The notes under the pieces were generated by a model. The model had not been told where the DNA came from and did not search any database. It was given only the letters and a program-made list of their open reading frames with translations. A stretch of DNA of 6,997 bases from Sulfitobacter sp. GTDB taxonomy: Bacteria; Pseudomonadota; Alphaproteobacteria; Rhodobacterales; Rhodobacteraceae. Of this stretch, positions 1 through 6,853 are shown in pieces. The DNA is taken from the NCBI GenBank assembly GCA_026421135.1, contig JAPKCR010000108.1:1-6997 (forward strand). The letters are read 5' to 3'. Numbering within the stretch: the first letter of the stretch is position 1; each line of letters starts with the position of its first letter. The translations under genes and the position numbers were made by a program.

Positions 1-25
1 CTAAGGGGGCGTGAACTGCCCCTTA
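1..25 (-). terminator. Possible terminator hairpin at the end of rarD
   Basis: Read on the minus strand, the rarD stop codon TAA is followed by GGGGC, a 7-base loop AGTTCAC, then GCCCC and CTTA. The arms pair as TAAGGGGC with GCCCC-TTA, leaving one bulged C. A strong GC stem just at the end of the last gene suits a rho-independent terminator for the operon. The window ends at once after it, so the diagnostic T-run cannot be seen. The stop codon lies inside the stem, which is unusual for a terminator and lowers confidence. Confidence 0.35.
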
Positions 26-943
26 CTTGTGCCGCATCTGTCGAAAAAGCGAGATCGAATAAATCACCAAAGCTGCCCAGATTAATGGAAATGCGATCAT
101 CCGCGCGCGGCCAAAGGGTTCGTCGAAAACCAGCACGGCGCATAGAAAGATCATCGTCGGCGCGATGTATTGCAGGATACCAATGGTGGACAGGCGTAGT
201 CGCTTTGCCCCGTTGGCGTACAGGATCAACGGGACGGCCGTCACCACGCCGCACCCAGCAAGCATCCACGTGTTAAACGGTGTTCCTTGGAAAAAATGCG
301 TTTGACCCGTGGCGCTAAGGTACCCCAAATAGATCAACGCTGGGATCAGCAGGATCAACACCTCAAGCAGGAACCCTTGGTTCGGGCCTATCGGAAGACG
401 TTTCTTGGCCAAGGCATACAAGCCAAAGGTCACTGTCAAGCTAAGCGCAACCCAAGGGAATTTCCCTGATTCCACCGTCAAAATCGCGACAGCAACCCCA
501 GCCAGGGCAATCGCGGCCATTTGCATTTTGGATAGACGTTCGCCCAGCAAAACAGATGCTAACAAAATGCTGAACAGCGGGTTGATGTAATAACCCAATG
601 ACGCGTCCAGCGCGTGACCCGAATTGACCGCCCAGATATAGATACCCCAGTTCAGCGAAATCAGCGTTGCCGTCACGCATCCCATCAGCAGGGTTCGCGG
701 GGACCTGAATGCCTCGCGCAGGGTGGCAGTGCGACCCAGCAAGATCAGAACCAGTGCGCCGACGGGCACAGACCAGATGATCCGGTGCACAACAATCTCG
801 GCCGCCGGAATATGCGCAATCGCCTTCATGTACAGCGGCAAAAACCCCCATAATACATAGGCCCCAATCGCAAAACCCAGCCCTTGTGGCGTGTCTTCGG
901 ACTTTGGCTGGTAATCGGCTGATAGGGTGTCTGGATTTCGCAT
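23..943 (-). CDS. rarD: RarD-like EamA/DMT-superfamily transporter
   Basis: This 306-residue inner-membrane protein belongs to the RarD branch of the EamA (drug/metabolite transporter) superfamily. About ten hydrophobic helices can be picked out, roughly at residues 20-38, 47-69, 84-103, 111-133, 140-157, 163-180, 189-208, 227-243, 256-273 and 280-299, after a short polar N-terminus. RarD-typical signatures are visible: WGFLPLYMK (32-40), an E-x4-HR-x2-WS segment (49-58), NWGIYIWAVNSGH (98-110) followed by ASLGYYINPL (114-123), and GERLSKMQ (134-141). Length matches the family. The start is supported by AAGGAG six bases upstream (950-955). It is the last gene of the minus-strand cluster, 51 bp after the second dehydrogenase gene. 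RarD was named for chloramphenicol sensitivity work and its natural substrate is poorly known; here it could export or import an amino acid or methylated amine, which is inference only. Family call is firm, substrate unknown. Confidence 0.9.
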   Translation of the reverse strand: MRNPDTLSADYQPKSEDTPQGLGFAIGAYVLWGFLPLYMKAIAHIPAAEIVVHRIIWSVPVGALVLILLGRTATLREAFRSPRTLLMGCVTATLISLNWGIYIWAVNSGHALDASLGYYINPLFSILLASVLLGERLSKMQMAAIALAGVAVAILTVESGKFPWVALSLTVTFGLYALAKKRLPIGPNQGFLLEVLILLIPALIYLGYLSATGQTHFFQGTPFNTWMLAGCGVVTAVPLILYANGAKRLRLSTIGILQYIAPTMIFLCAVLVFDEPFGRARMIAFPLIWAALVIYSISLFRQMRHK

Positions 944-949
944 GATGGT

Positions 950-955
950 CTCCTT
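950..955 (-). promoter_or_regulatory. Ribosome binding site of rarD
   Basis: Minus-strand AAGGAG lies six bases before the ATG at 943 and fixes this start. The 51-bp gap to the preceding gene contains no convincing promoter, so the gene is probably read through from upstream. Confidence 0.75.
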
Positions 956-994
956 GCTGCCTTGCTTACGCTCGGGACAGCCGGACTGCCAGCA

Positions 995-3439
995 TCAAAC
1001 CTTCACACGTTCTGCAGAAGGGTCGTACATCGGTTTCAACGACGCATCGGCCTTTACCCGCGATCCCGCGATGTCGATTTCAAATGATGATGCCAACACA
1101 TCTGCTGCGGTTTCACCCTCGCAGGGCACGTACCCCATGCCTATGGCTGCCCCCAGATGATGCCCGTATGCCCCTGATGAAAGATGGCCAACAATCTGCC
1201 CGTCGCGCAAAATTGGTTCGTTATGATACAACAGCGGTTCGGGGTCGGTCAGCTTGAACTGCACCAAGCGCCGTGCCAGCCCCGTTTCCTTCTTTCGCAA
1301 AACCGCATCGCGCCCGATGAAGGTCGATTTGTCGGTTTTGACAGCAAAGCCAAGCCCGGCCTCAAGCACGTGATCCTCGCTGGTAATATCGTGGCCGAAG
1401 TGGCGAAATCCTTTTTCGATCCGTCCACTGTCCATCATGTGCATGCCACACAGGCTAAGATCCAAATCTTGCCCTGCTCCCATTAGTGTCTCGAACGCGT
1501 GGGCGGCCATGTCCGTGCTTACGTAGACCTCCCAGCCCAGTTCACCCACATAGGTTACGCGGTGTACGCGGGCCATGCCCATGCCAAGTTCGATTTCCTG
1601 CGCGGTGCCAAAAGGGTTCACTTCATTGGAAAAATCGTTCGGCGACACCTTTTGCATCAGTTTGCGTGCGTTCGGCCCCATCACGGCCAGCACGGCCTCG
1701 CCTGCGGTTGTATCCGTGATCACCACATTGAAATCACCCTGATGTCGGCGCATCCATGTCTGATCCGCCAGACGGGTCGCCGCAGGTGTGACCACCAGAT
1801 AGGCGGTTTCCGAAAGCCGCGTAACAGTCACATCCGCTTCGATCCCCGCCTGGTCGTTCAGAAATTGCGTATAGACGATCTTGCCCACGGGCACATCGTA
1901 CTGGCCGCCTCCAATGTGGTTCATAAACGCTGTCGCATCGCGGCCCTCAACGCGAATTTTCCCAAAAGAAGACATGTCGTACATGCCAACATTGTTGCGC
2001 ACAGCCGCCAGCTCGGCGGCAACATTGCCAAAGAAGTTCTGACGTTTCCAGCTATACTCATACGCAGGCGTCTGACCGGGGTTGGCAAACCAGTTAGCAC
2101 GCTCCCAGCCAGCAAGCTCCCCCATCACCGCACCATGGTCCAACAGCTGCGCATGAAATGGCGTCCGCCTGATCCCACGCGCCGTCGCCTTTTGCCGGAA
2201 GGGATAGTGGTCGGCATAGAGCAGACCCAACGTTTCTTTTGACCGTTCCACCAGATAGCTTTTATTGCCCTGAAACGGCTGCATTCGTCCAATATCCACA
2301 TCGCCCAGATCAAAGGGTTTCGCGCCATCGTCCATCCACTGAGCCAGCGCCATACCAGCACCGCCCGCCGATTGAATACCGATCGAGTTAAAGCCAGCAG
2401 CTACCCAGACGTTGTCCATCTCGGGGGCCAGCCCCAGATGATAGGCATCGTCAGGGGTAAAACTTTCTGGTCCGTTAAAGAACGTGTGAATCCCCGCCTC
2501 TGCCAGCATCGGCATGCGGTTGACTGCAGCCTCAAGGATCGGCTCGAAATGGTCGAAATCTTCGGGCAATTGGTCAAATTCGAAACTGTCGGGAATGCCC
2601 TGCATCCCCCATGGCTTCGACACCGGTTCAAACGCACCTAACATAATTTTGCCCGCATCGTATTTATAATAGGCACATTCATCAGGGACCCGAAGCACAG
2701 GCAATTGTTCCAGCCCCTTGATCGGTTCCGAGACAATATAAAAGTGTTCGCAGGCTTGCAGCGGGATGCTTGTCCCAAGCATCTGGCCAACCTCATGCCC
2801 CCACATCCCCGCACAGTTCACAACGTGATCGCAGGTGATCTTATCTTGGGTGCCATCTTCGGCCACATATTCCACGCCAGTGATCCGCCGCCCGTCACGC
2901 AGCGCCTTGGTCGCTTTGACCCGTTCGAATATCTGCGCACCGCGCTGCCGCGCACCCTTGGCCAGCGCCAGCGCGATATTGCCCGGATCGCCCTGCCCGT
3001 CTTTATCGAGGAAAACACCACCTGTAACACTGTCCGTGTTTAGATGGGGATAGCGGGTTTTTACCTCCTCCGGTCCAATCTCTTCGATATCCACACCAAA
3101 GGCCCGCGCCATAGCGGCCGAGCGAAAGATTTCCTCGCGCCGTTCGTCTGTCAGCGCCACGGTGATCGACCCACAGCGCTTGAACCCCGTAGCAACGCCT
3201 GTTTCGGCCTCCAAGCCGCCGTAGAGTTCTTGGCTGTACTTTGCCAACCGCGTCATATTGGCCGTCGCACGCAATTGCGCGATTAGACCGGCTGCGTGCC
3301 ATGTCGTGCCAGACGTGAGCTGCTTTCGTTCCAGCAAGACCACGTCTTTCCACCCTAGCTTGGTCAGGTGGTAGGCGACAGAGCATCCGATGACACCCCC
3401 CCCGATGATGACAACGCGCGCTTGAGAGGGGAGTGCCAT
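995..3439 (-). CDS. FAD/folate oxidoreductase, dimethylglycine or sarcosine dehydrogenase type
   Basis: This 814-residue protein has the full two-part layout of DMGDH/sarcosine dehydrogenases. The N-terminal DAO-type FAD domain carries GGGVIG (13-18), the ribose-binding acid E37, and TTWHAAG (45-51), whose H48 matches the histidine that covalently holds FAD in DMGDH. EHFYIV (231-236) falls in the substrate-site region. A linking FAO_M-type domain (about 370-430) precedes GWERANWF (444-451). The rest is a GcvT-like tetrahydrofolate domain, with EADVTV (534-539; D536 aligns with the catalytic aspartate of GcvT), GELGWE (632-637) and GRIEKGFRH (672-680). Such enzymes oxidatively demethylate an N-methyl amine, give 5,10-methylene-THF, and pass electrons to ETF. 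No signal peptide, so cytoplasmic. AAGGA nine bases upstream overlaps the stop of the methyltransferase gene 12 bp away, so translation may be coupled. It is a distant paralogue of the oxidoreductase at 4406-6853. Family is firm; dimethylglycine versus sarcosine is undecided. Confidence 0.9.
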   Translation of the reverse strand: MALPSQARVVIIGGGVIGCSVAYHLTKLGWKDVVLLERKQLTSGTTWHAAGLIAQLRATANMTRLAKYSQELYGGLEAETGVATGFKRCGSITVALTDERREEIFRSAAMARAFGVDIEEIGPEEVKTRYPHLNTDSVTGGVFLDKDGQGDPGNIALALAKGARQRGAQIFERVKATKALRDGRRITGVEYVAEDGTQDKITCDHVVNCAGMWGHEVGQMLGTSIPLQACEHFYIVSEPIKGLEQLPVLRVPDECAYYKYDAGKIMLGAFEPVSKPWGMQGIPDSFEFDQLPEDFDHFEPILEAAVNRMPMLAEAGIHTFFNGPESFTPDDAYHLGLAPEMDNVWVAAGFNSIGIQSAGGAGMALAQWMDDGAKPFDLGDVDIGRMQPFQGNKSYLVERSKETLGLLYADHYPFRQKATARGIRRTPFHAQLLDHGAVMGELAGWERANWFANPGQTPAYEYSWKRQNFFGNVAAELAAVRNNVGMYDMSSFGKIRVEGRDATAFMNHIGGGQYDVPVGKIVYTQFLNDQAGIEADVTVTRLSETAYLVVTPAATRLADQTWMRRHQGDFNVVITDTTAGEAVLAVMGPNARKLMQKVSPNDFSNEVNPFGTAQEIELGMGMARVHRVTYVGELGWEVYVSTDMAAHAFETLMGAGQDLDLSLCGMHMMDSGRIEKGFRHFGHDITSEDHVLEAGLGFAVKTDKSTFIGRDAVLRKKETGLARRLVQFKLTDPEPLLYHNEPILRDGQIVGHLSSGAYGHHLGAAIGMGYVPCEGETAADVLASSFEIDIAGSRVKADASLKPMYDPSAERVKV

Positions 3440-3448
3440 AAGATTTGT

Positions 3449-3453
3449 TCCTT
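3449..3453 (-). promoter_or_regulatory. Ribosome binding site overlapping the upstream stop codon
   Basis: The minus strand reads TAAGGA, where TAA is the stop of the homocysteine methyltransferase gene and AAGGA serves the ATG at 3439, nine bases on. This arrangement usually means the two genes share one transcript and that ribosomes finishing the first can start the second. Confidence 0.7.
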
Positions 3454-4342
3454 AGACGATGGTGTGACCCGCCGTGCGCAACCGCTCGGCGATTTCTTTG
3501 ATGTGGGCAGGTCCGACTTCACAGCAGCCACCAGCGATGGTGGCCCCTTGTTCAATCCAGCCCATGACGTGATCGGCATAGGCCGCCGGCGTCAAATCGC
3601 GCCGTGCGCTTAGGGAATCGACCGTGGGTTTGTCGCCCAGGAATTCTTGCGTGATCTTTTCGAAACCATTGGCATAGGCCCCAAAAGGCAAGCCGGCTGT
3701 TTTCAAGATATCCAAAGCGGGTTTGATCGCTTCGGGTGATGAACAGTTGATAAGCAGCGCGGCGGCTTTGCCCACATGGGGCAGCACATCGGCCAGCGGT
3801 TCGCCCGAGCGCAGACGCGTGCCGTCTTGGTCATCGACCGACAGCGCCACCCAAACCGGCAGACCCGTCTCAAGCGATGCATCCAGAATGCTGCGCGCAT
3901 GCAAGACCGACACAACCGTTTCACACAAAATCAGGTCCGACATCGGGGCGGTCATCTGTGCCTTTTCGCGGTAGATCTTGATTGCTTCATCATAATCCGG
4001 GTGCAGATCCGGGCGGTAGCTGGCCTTGATCGGCCCGATAGCACCCGCCACACGCGCGCCCTTAAAGTCTGCCGCAGCGGCCTTAGCCTCGGCCATTGCC
4101 GCATCGTTCAACTCGACAAAGCGGCTCTCGTACGGGGTGCCTTCCAACCGGTCGCGAAAGATCGCGTAGGTGTTGGAAGTCGCGATGGTGGCACCCGCAT
4201 TAAAATAGTCGCGATGCACCGCCTCGACCATACCAGGGTGGTCGATCATGACCTGCGTGCCCCAAAGCGGCGTTGCCTTGTCGCCAGCACGGTGGACCAA
4301 TTCTTGCCCCATGCCGCCATCAAGAAGGGTGATGTCTGTCAT
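3452..4342 (-). CDS. Homocysteine S-methyltransferase family protein
   Basis: This 296-residue soluble protein is a single S-methyl_trans (Pfam PF02574) barrel, the fold of betaine-homocysteine methyltransferase (BHMT), MmuM and the homocysteine module of MetH. The zinc-thiolate set is complete: C200 in INCSSPE and C273/C274 in GGCCEVGP. DGGMG (8-12) and E141 in LCETV fit the homocysteine pocket. The protein has no cobalamin or folate module, so it should take a methyl group directly from a small donor and make methionine. Its position between two dimethylglycine/sarcosine dehydrogenase-type genes favours glycine betaine, whose product dimethylglycine would feed them. Against that, it is much shorter than animal BHMT (about 400 residues) and, by remembered alignment, W27 and Y59 are kept while the third aromatic of the BHMT betaine site is T142; S-methylmethionine or another donor remains possible. 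The start has AGGAG five bases upstream. The gap to the upstream gene is 63 bp. Confidence 0.88.
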   Translation of the reverse strand: MTDITLLDGGMGQELVHRAGDKATPLWGTQVMIDHPGMVEAVHRDYFNAGATIATSNTYAIFRDRLEGTPYESRFVELNDAAMAEAKAAAADFKGARVAGAIGPIKASYRPDLHPDYDEAIKIYREKAQMTAPMSDLILCETVVSVLHARSILDASLETGLPVWVALSVDDQDGTRLRSGEPLADVLPHVGKAAALLINCSSPEAIKPALDILKTAGLPFGAYANGFEKITQEFLGDKPTVDSLSARRDLTPAAYADHVMGWIEQGATIAGGCCEVGPAHIKEIAERLRTAGHTIV

Positions 4343-4366
4343 AACGTCTCCTGTTTAGCCGACGTT
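4343..4366 (-). promoter_or_regulatory. Ribosome binding site of the methyltransferase gene within a small inverted repeat
   Basis: AGGAG (4348-4352) lies five bases before the ATG at 4342 and supports that start. It sits beside and within the loop of a perfect six-base inverted repeat, AACGTC (4361-4366 on the minus strand) and GACGTT (4343-4348), with a 12-base loop. The downstream arm directly abuts the start codon. A six-pair stem with this loop is marginal, so any effect on translation is only a possibility. Confidence 0.45.
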
Positions 4367-4405
4367 CATCAAGAACTCCGACCCGTTTTCTTTCCAAGAA
4401 AAAAT

Positions 4406-6853
4406 CTACGCCCGCAGGCGTTCGTTTTCCGGATCCCAAAGCGGTTGATCCGCCTGCACAATTGCGCGGCACTTGGTCCCGAAGATGCCCACATAGACTT
4501 CTGTTCCTGCTTTCGCTAGGTCAGCCCGCAGCATCCCGAATGCGATTGATTTGTTCACACGGTATCCCCAATCACCCGACGTTGTTTCGCCGACCACCGT
4601 GCCCTCGTGCCAAAGCGTCGACATATAGGGCGCGTCTTGGTCTCCCGCCTCAACGACCAGCGTAACAAAGCGTTTTGACACCCCTTGCTGATGCTCATTT
4701 TGCAACGCGGCTTTCCCTGGAAAATTCTGCGGCTTATCCAACTTAACGAACCGATCCAACCCGCCTTGCAGCATGGTATAGTCGGTTGATAAGTCGCCTT
4801 TCCAAGTGCGATACCCTTTTTCCATCCGCATTGAATTCAGCGCCCACATGCCAAACGGCTTTGCACCGGCACCCGTCACCGCCTCGTAAAGCGCAGGCAT
4901 ATCGGCAATGGCCGCGTGAATTTCCCAGCCAAGTTCCCCAGCAAAGCTGACTCGCGCTAAAGCGCAATCCACACCCGCGACAACAGCGGCCTGATGTGAC
5001 AACCACGAAGCAGATAAATCGGCCTGCGTATTCAAAGCCTCAAACAGATCGCGTGACTTCGGGCCTGTCACGATCAAAGTTGAAAATTCGCGTGTGTGGT
5101 CCGTCAATGTCAAACCCGCCTCCTGCGCGGGGCGGAGTACGTCGAAATCATGCCATTGAGCTGTTGCGGCGGTGATTAAGGTAAAGGAATCTTCACCGTG
5201 ACGTAGACAAGACATCTCTGTCACGATCCGCCCGCGGTCATCGGCGAAATAGGCAAGGTTCATCCGCCCGACCTTGGGCAGGCCACCTGTAATGCGCCCA
5301 CGTAGCCAGTCAGCGGCCCCCGCGCCAGACAGATTGAATCGCGAGAACCCCGGCAGGTCCAGCACGCCGACATGGTCGCGCACCGCCTCGCATTCCTCGC
5401 GGATGCGCAGTGCCCACGGGCCGCCGCGATCCCATGTTTGCGTCGCCTCTTCCGACACATCATCGCCCGGTTGCGCGAACCAATTGGCGCGCTCCCAGCC
5501 GTTATACACCCCCAACTGCCCGCCTTGTGCGACAATCCGGTCATGCACAGGCGACAGTTTTTTATTCCGGTCTGCGGGCCAGACGTGGCGCGGGAAATGC
5601 ATGGCGTATTCGTGGCCGTACACCTCCATCGCTTTTTCGTTCGCGTAATCCTGATCGGTGTAATCGGTATAACGTCGTGGATCGGTCGCCCACATATCCC
5701 ATTCGGTCTGGCCGTCAATAACCCATTCGGCCAGCACCTTGCCCGCGCCACCGCCTTGCGTGATGCCAAAGGTAAAGACGCAAGCCTCGAACGCATTTGA
5801 CACGCCGGGCATGGGGCCTAGCAGTGGCAACCCATCAGGTGCATATGGGATCGGGCCGTTGATAACCCGCCCGACGCCAGCCGTGCCAAGGATCGGCACG
5901 CGCGCCATGGCGTCTTCAATGTACCATTCCAGCCTTTCTAGATCGTCGGGGTATAGCTGGAATGAAAAGTCGTCGGGCATCGGATCATCGGGCCGCATCC
6001 AATGACCCTTACAGTTCCGCTCGTAAGGGCCAAGATTTAGCCCGTACTTGTCTTGCCGCAGGTAGTAAGAACTGTCGACGTCACGCAGCAATGGCACTTT
6101 GTGGCCTTGGGCCTGTGTCCACTCCTTCAGCTCGGGGATGTCGTCGGTCAGGAAATATTGATGGCTCATCGTCGCCATCGGCACGGTGCGCCCGCCGAAA
6201 GGTTTGAACCATTCGCCAACGCGCTGCGCATAATATCCGGCTGCGTTAACTACCTTTTCACACCGGATATCGCCCTTGGCCGTGTGCACAATCCATTCGC
6301 CATTCTCGCGGCTCACACCCGTTGCGGGGCAGAACCGTTCGATCCTTGCGCCCATATCGCGGGCACCTTTGGCTAGCGCTTGGGTCAACTGTGCGGGGTC
6401 AATATCACCATCATCTGGATCATAAAGACCGCCCGCCAGATCATGCGTTTCGATAAAGGGGTATTTTTCCTTGATTGCGGCAAGGTCCATCATTTCAAGG
6501 TTCAGACCCTGATAATTGCCCATAGAACAGGCACGTTCAAACTCCATCATGCGATTTCTATCATGGGCCAACCGGACCGATCCGGTGACGTGGTAATTCA
6601 TCGGATAGTCGACTTTTTTCGCCAGCCCTTTGTACAGTTCCAACGAATAGCGCTGCATGTTCATGACGGCCCATGATGTGCTGAAACTGGGGCAGTTCCC
6701 CGCGGCATGCCACGTCGATCCGGCGGTCAGTTCGTTCTTTTCCAGCAAAACGCAATCGGTCCAGCCCATTTTCGCCAGATGGTACAGTGACGAGACGCCC
6801 ACGACGCCGCCCCCGATGATGACAACCCGTGCTGTGGTTGGAAACTCAGCCAT
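4406..6853 (-). CDS. FAD/folate oxidoreductase, dimethylglycine dehydrogenase type
   Basis: This is an 815-residue enzyme of the DMGDH/sarcosine dehydrogenase family. The FAD domain shows GGGVVG (14-19), E38, and TAGSTWHAAG (43-52); H49 corresponds to the covalent FAD histidine. DPDDGDIDP (145-153) resembles a segment of animal DMGDH, and SHQYFL (230-235) lies near the substrate site. GPIPYAPDGLPLLGP (333-347) and GITQGGGAG (363-371) are typical of the family. After the linker and GWERANWF (452-459) comes the GcvT-like folate domain with GELGWE (639-644) and RMEKGYRTW (676-684). It should remove an N-methyl group oxidatively, form methylene-THF, and reduce ETF in the cytoplasm. At the usual folate aspartate position it has E546 (IVTEMS), recalling the glutamate of animal DMGDH. 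I chose the ATG at 6853 over one at 6964: it has AAGGAG seven bases upstream, and the protein then begins just before the FAD motif, exactly like its paralogue. Family firm, dimethylglycine as substrate likely but unproven. Confidence 0.9.
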   Translation of the reverse strand: MAEFPTTARVVIIGGGVVGVSSLYHLAKMGWTDCVLLEKNELTAGSTWHAAGNCPSFSTSWAVMNMQRYSLELYKGLAKKVDYPMNYHVTGSVRLAHDRNRMMEFERACSMGNYQGLNLEMMDLAAIKEKYPFIETHDLAGGLYDPDDGDIDPAQLTQALAKGARDMGARIERFCPATGVSRENGEWIVHTAKGDIRCEKVVNAAGYYAQRVGEWFKPFGGRTVPMATMSHQYFLTDDIPELKEWTQAQGHKVPLLRDVDSSYYLRQDKYGLNLGPYERNCKGHWMRPDDPMPDDFSFQLYPDDLERLEWYIEDAMARVPILGTAGVGRVINGPIPYAPDGLPLLGPMPGVSNAFEACVFTFGITQGGGAGKVLAEWVIDGQTEWDMWATDPRRYTDYTDQDYANEKAMEVYGHEYAMHFPRHVWPADRNKKLSPVHDRIVAQGGQLGVYNGWERANWFAQPGDDVSEEATQTWDRGGPWALRIREECEAVRDHVGVLDLPGFSRFNLSGAGAADWLRGRITGGLPKVGRMNLAYFADDRGRIVTEMSCLRHGEDSFTLITAATAQWHDFDVLRPAQEAGLTLTDHTREFSTLIVTGPKSRDLFEALNTQADLSASWLSHQAAVVAGVDCALARVSFAGELGWEIHAAIADMPALYEAVTGAGAKPFGMWALNSMRMEKGYRTWKGDLSTDYTMLQGGLDRFVKLDKPQNFPGKAALQNEHQQGVSKRFVTLVVEAGDQDAPYMSTLWHEGTVVGETTSGDWGYRVNKSIAFGMLRADLAKAGTEVYVGIFGTKCRAIVQADQPLWDPENERLRA

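Noticed and set aside
441..851. 136-codon frame on the minus strand inside rarD
   Set aside because: It is a shadow in another frame; the rarD frame has continuous membrane helices and family signatures over the same stretch.
976..990. Five-base hairpin (GGCAG/CTGTC on the minus strand) between the second dehydrogenase gene and rarD
   Set aside because: It is too short, contains a G-T pair and has no T-run after it, so it is not convincing as a terminator.
1499..2242. Open frame of 247 codons on the plus strand
   Set aside because: It lies wholly antisense to the FAD/folate oxidoreductase with intact family motifs, its translation shows no recognisable domain, and antisense frames stay open by chance in GC-rich coding DNA.
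4386..4402. Seven-base AT-rich hairpin just after the stop of the first dehydrogenase
   Set aside because: The stem is made almost only of A-T pairs and is not followed by a T-run on the minus strand, so it does not support a terminator between the genes.
3776..4519. Open frame of 247 codons on the plus strand spanning the gap between the methyltransferase and the first dehydrogenase
   Set aside because: It is antisense to two genes with clear family motifs, and its product is Arg/His-rich with no recognisable motif.
5260..5796. 178-codon frame on the minus strand inside the first dehydrogenase
   Set aside because: It is an out-of-frame shadow of the dehydrogenase, whose own frame carries the conserved motifs throughout; the alternative product is low in normal protein character and rich in Arg, Cys and Ser.
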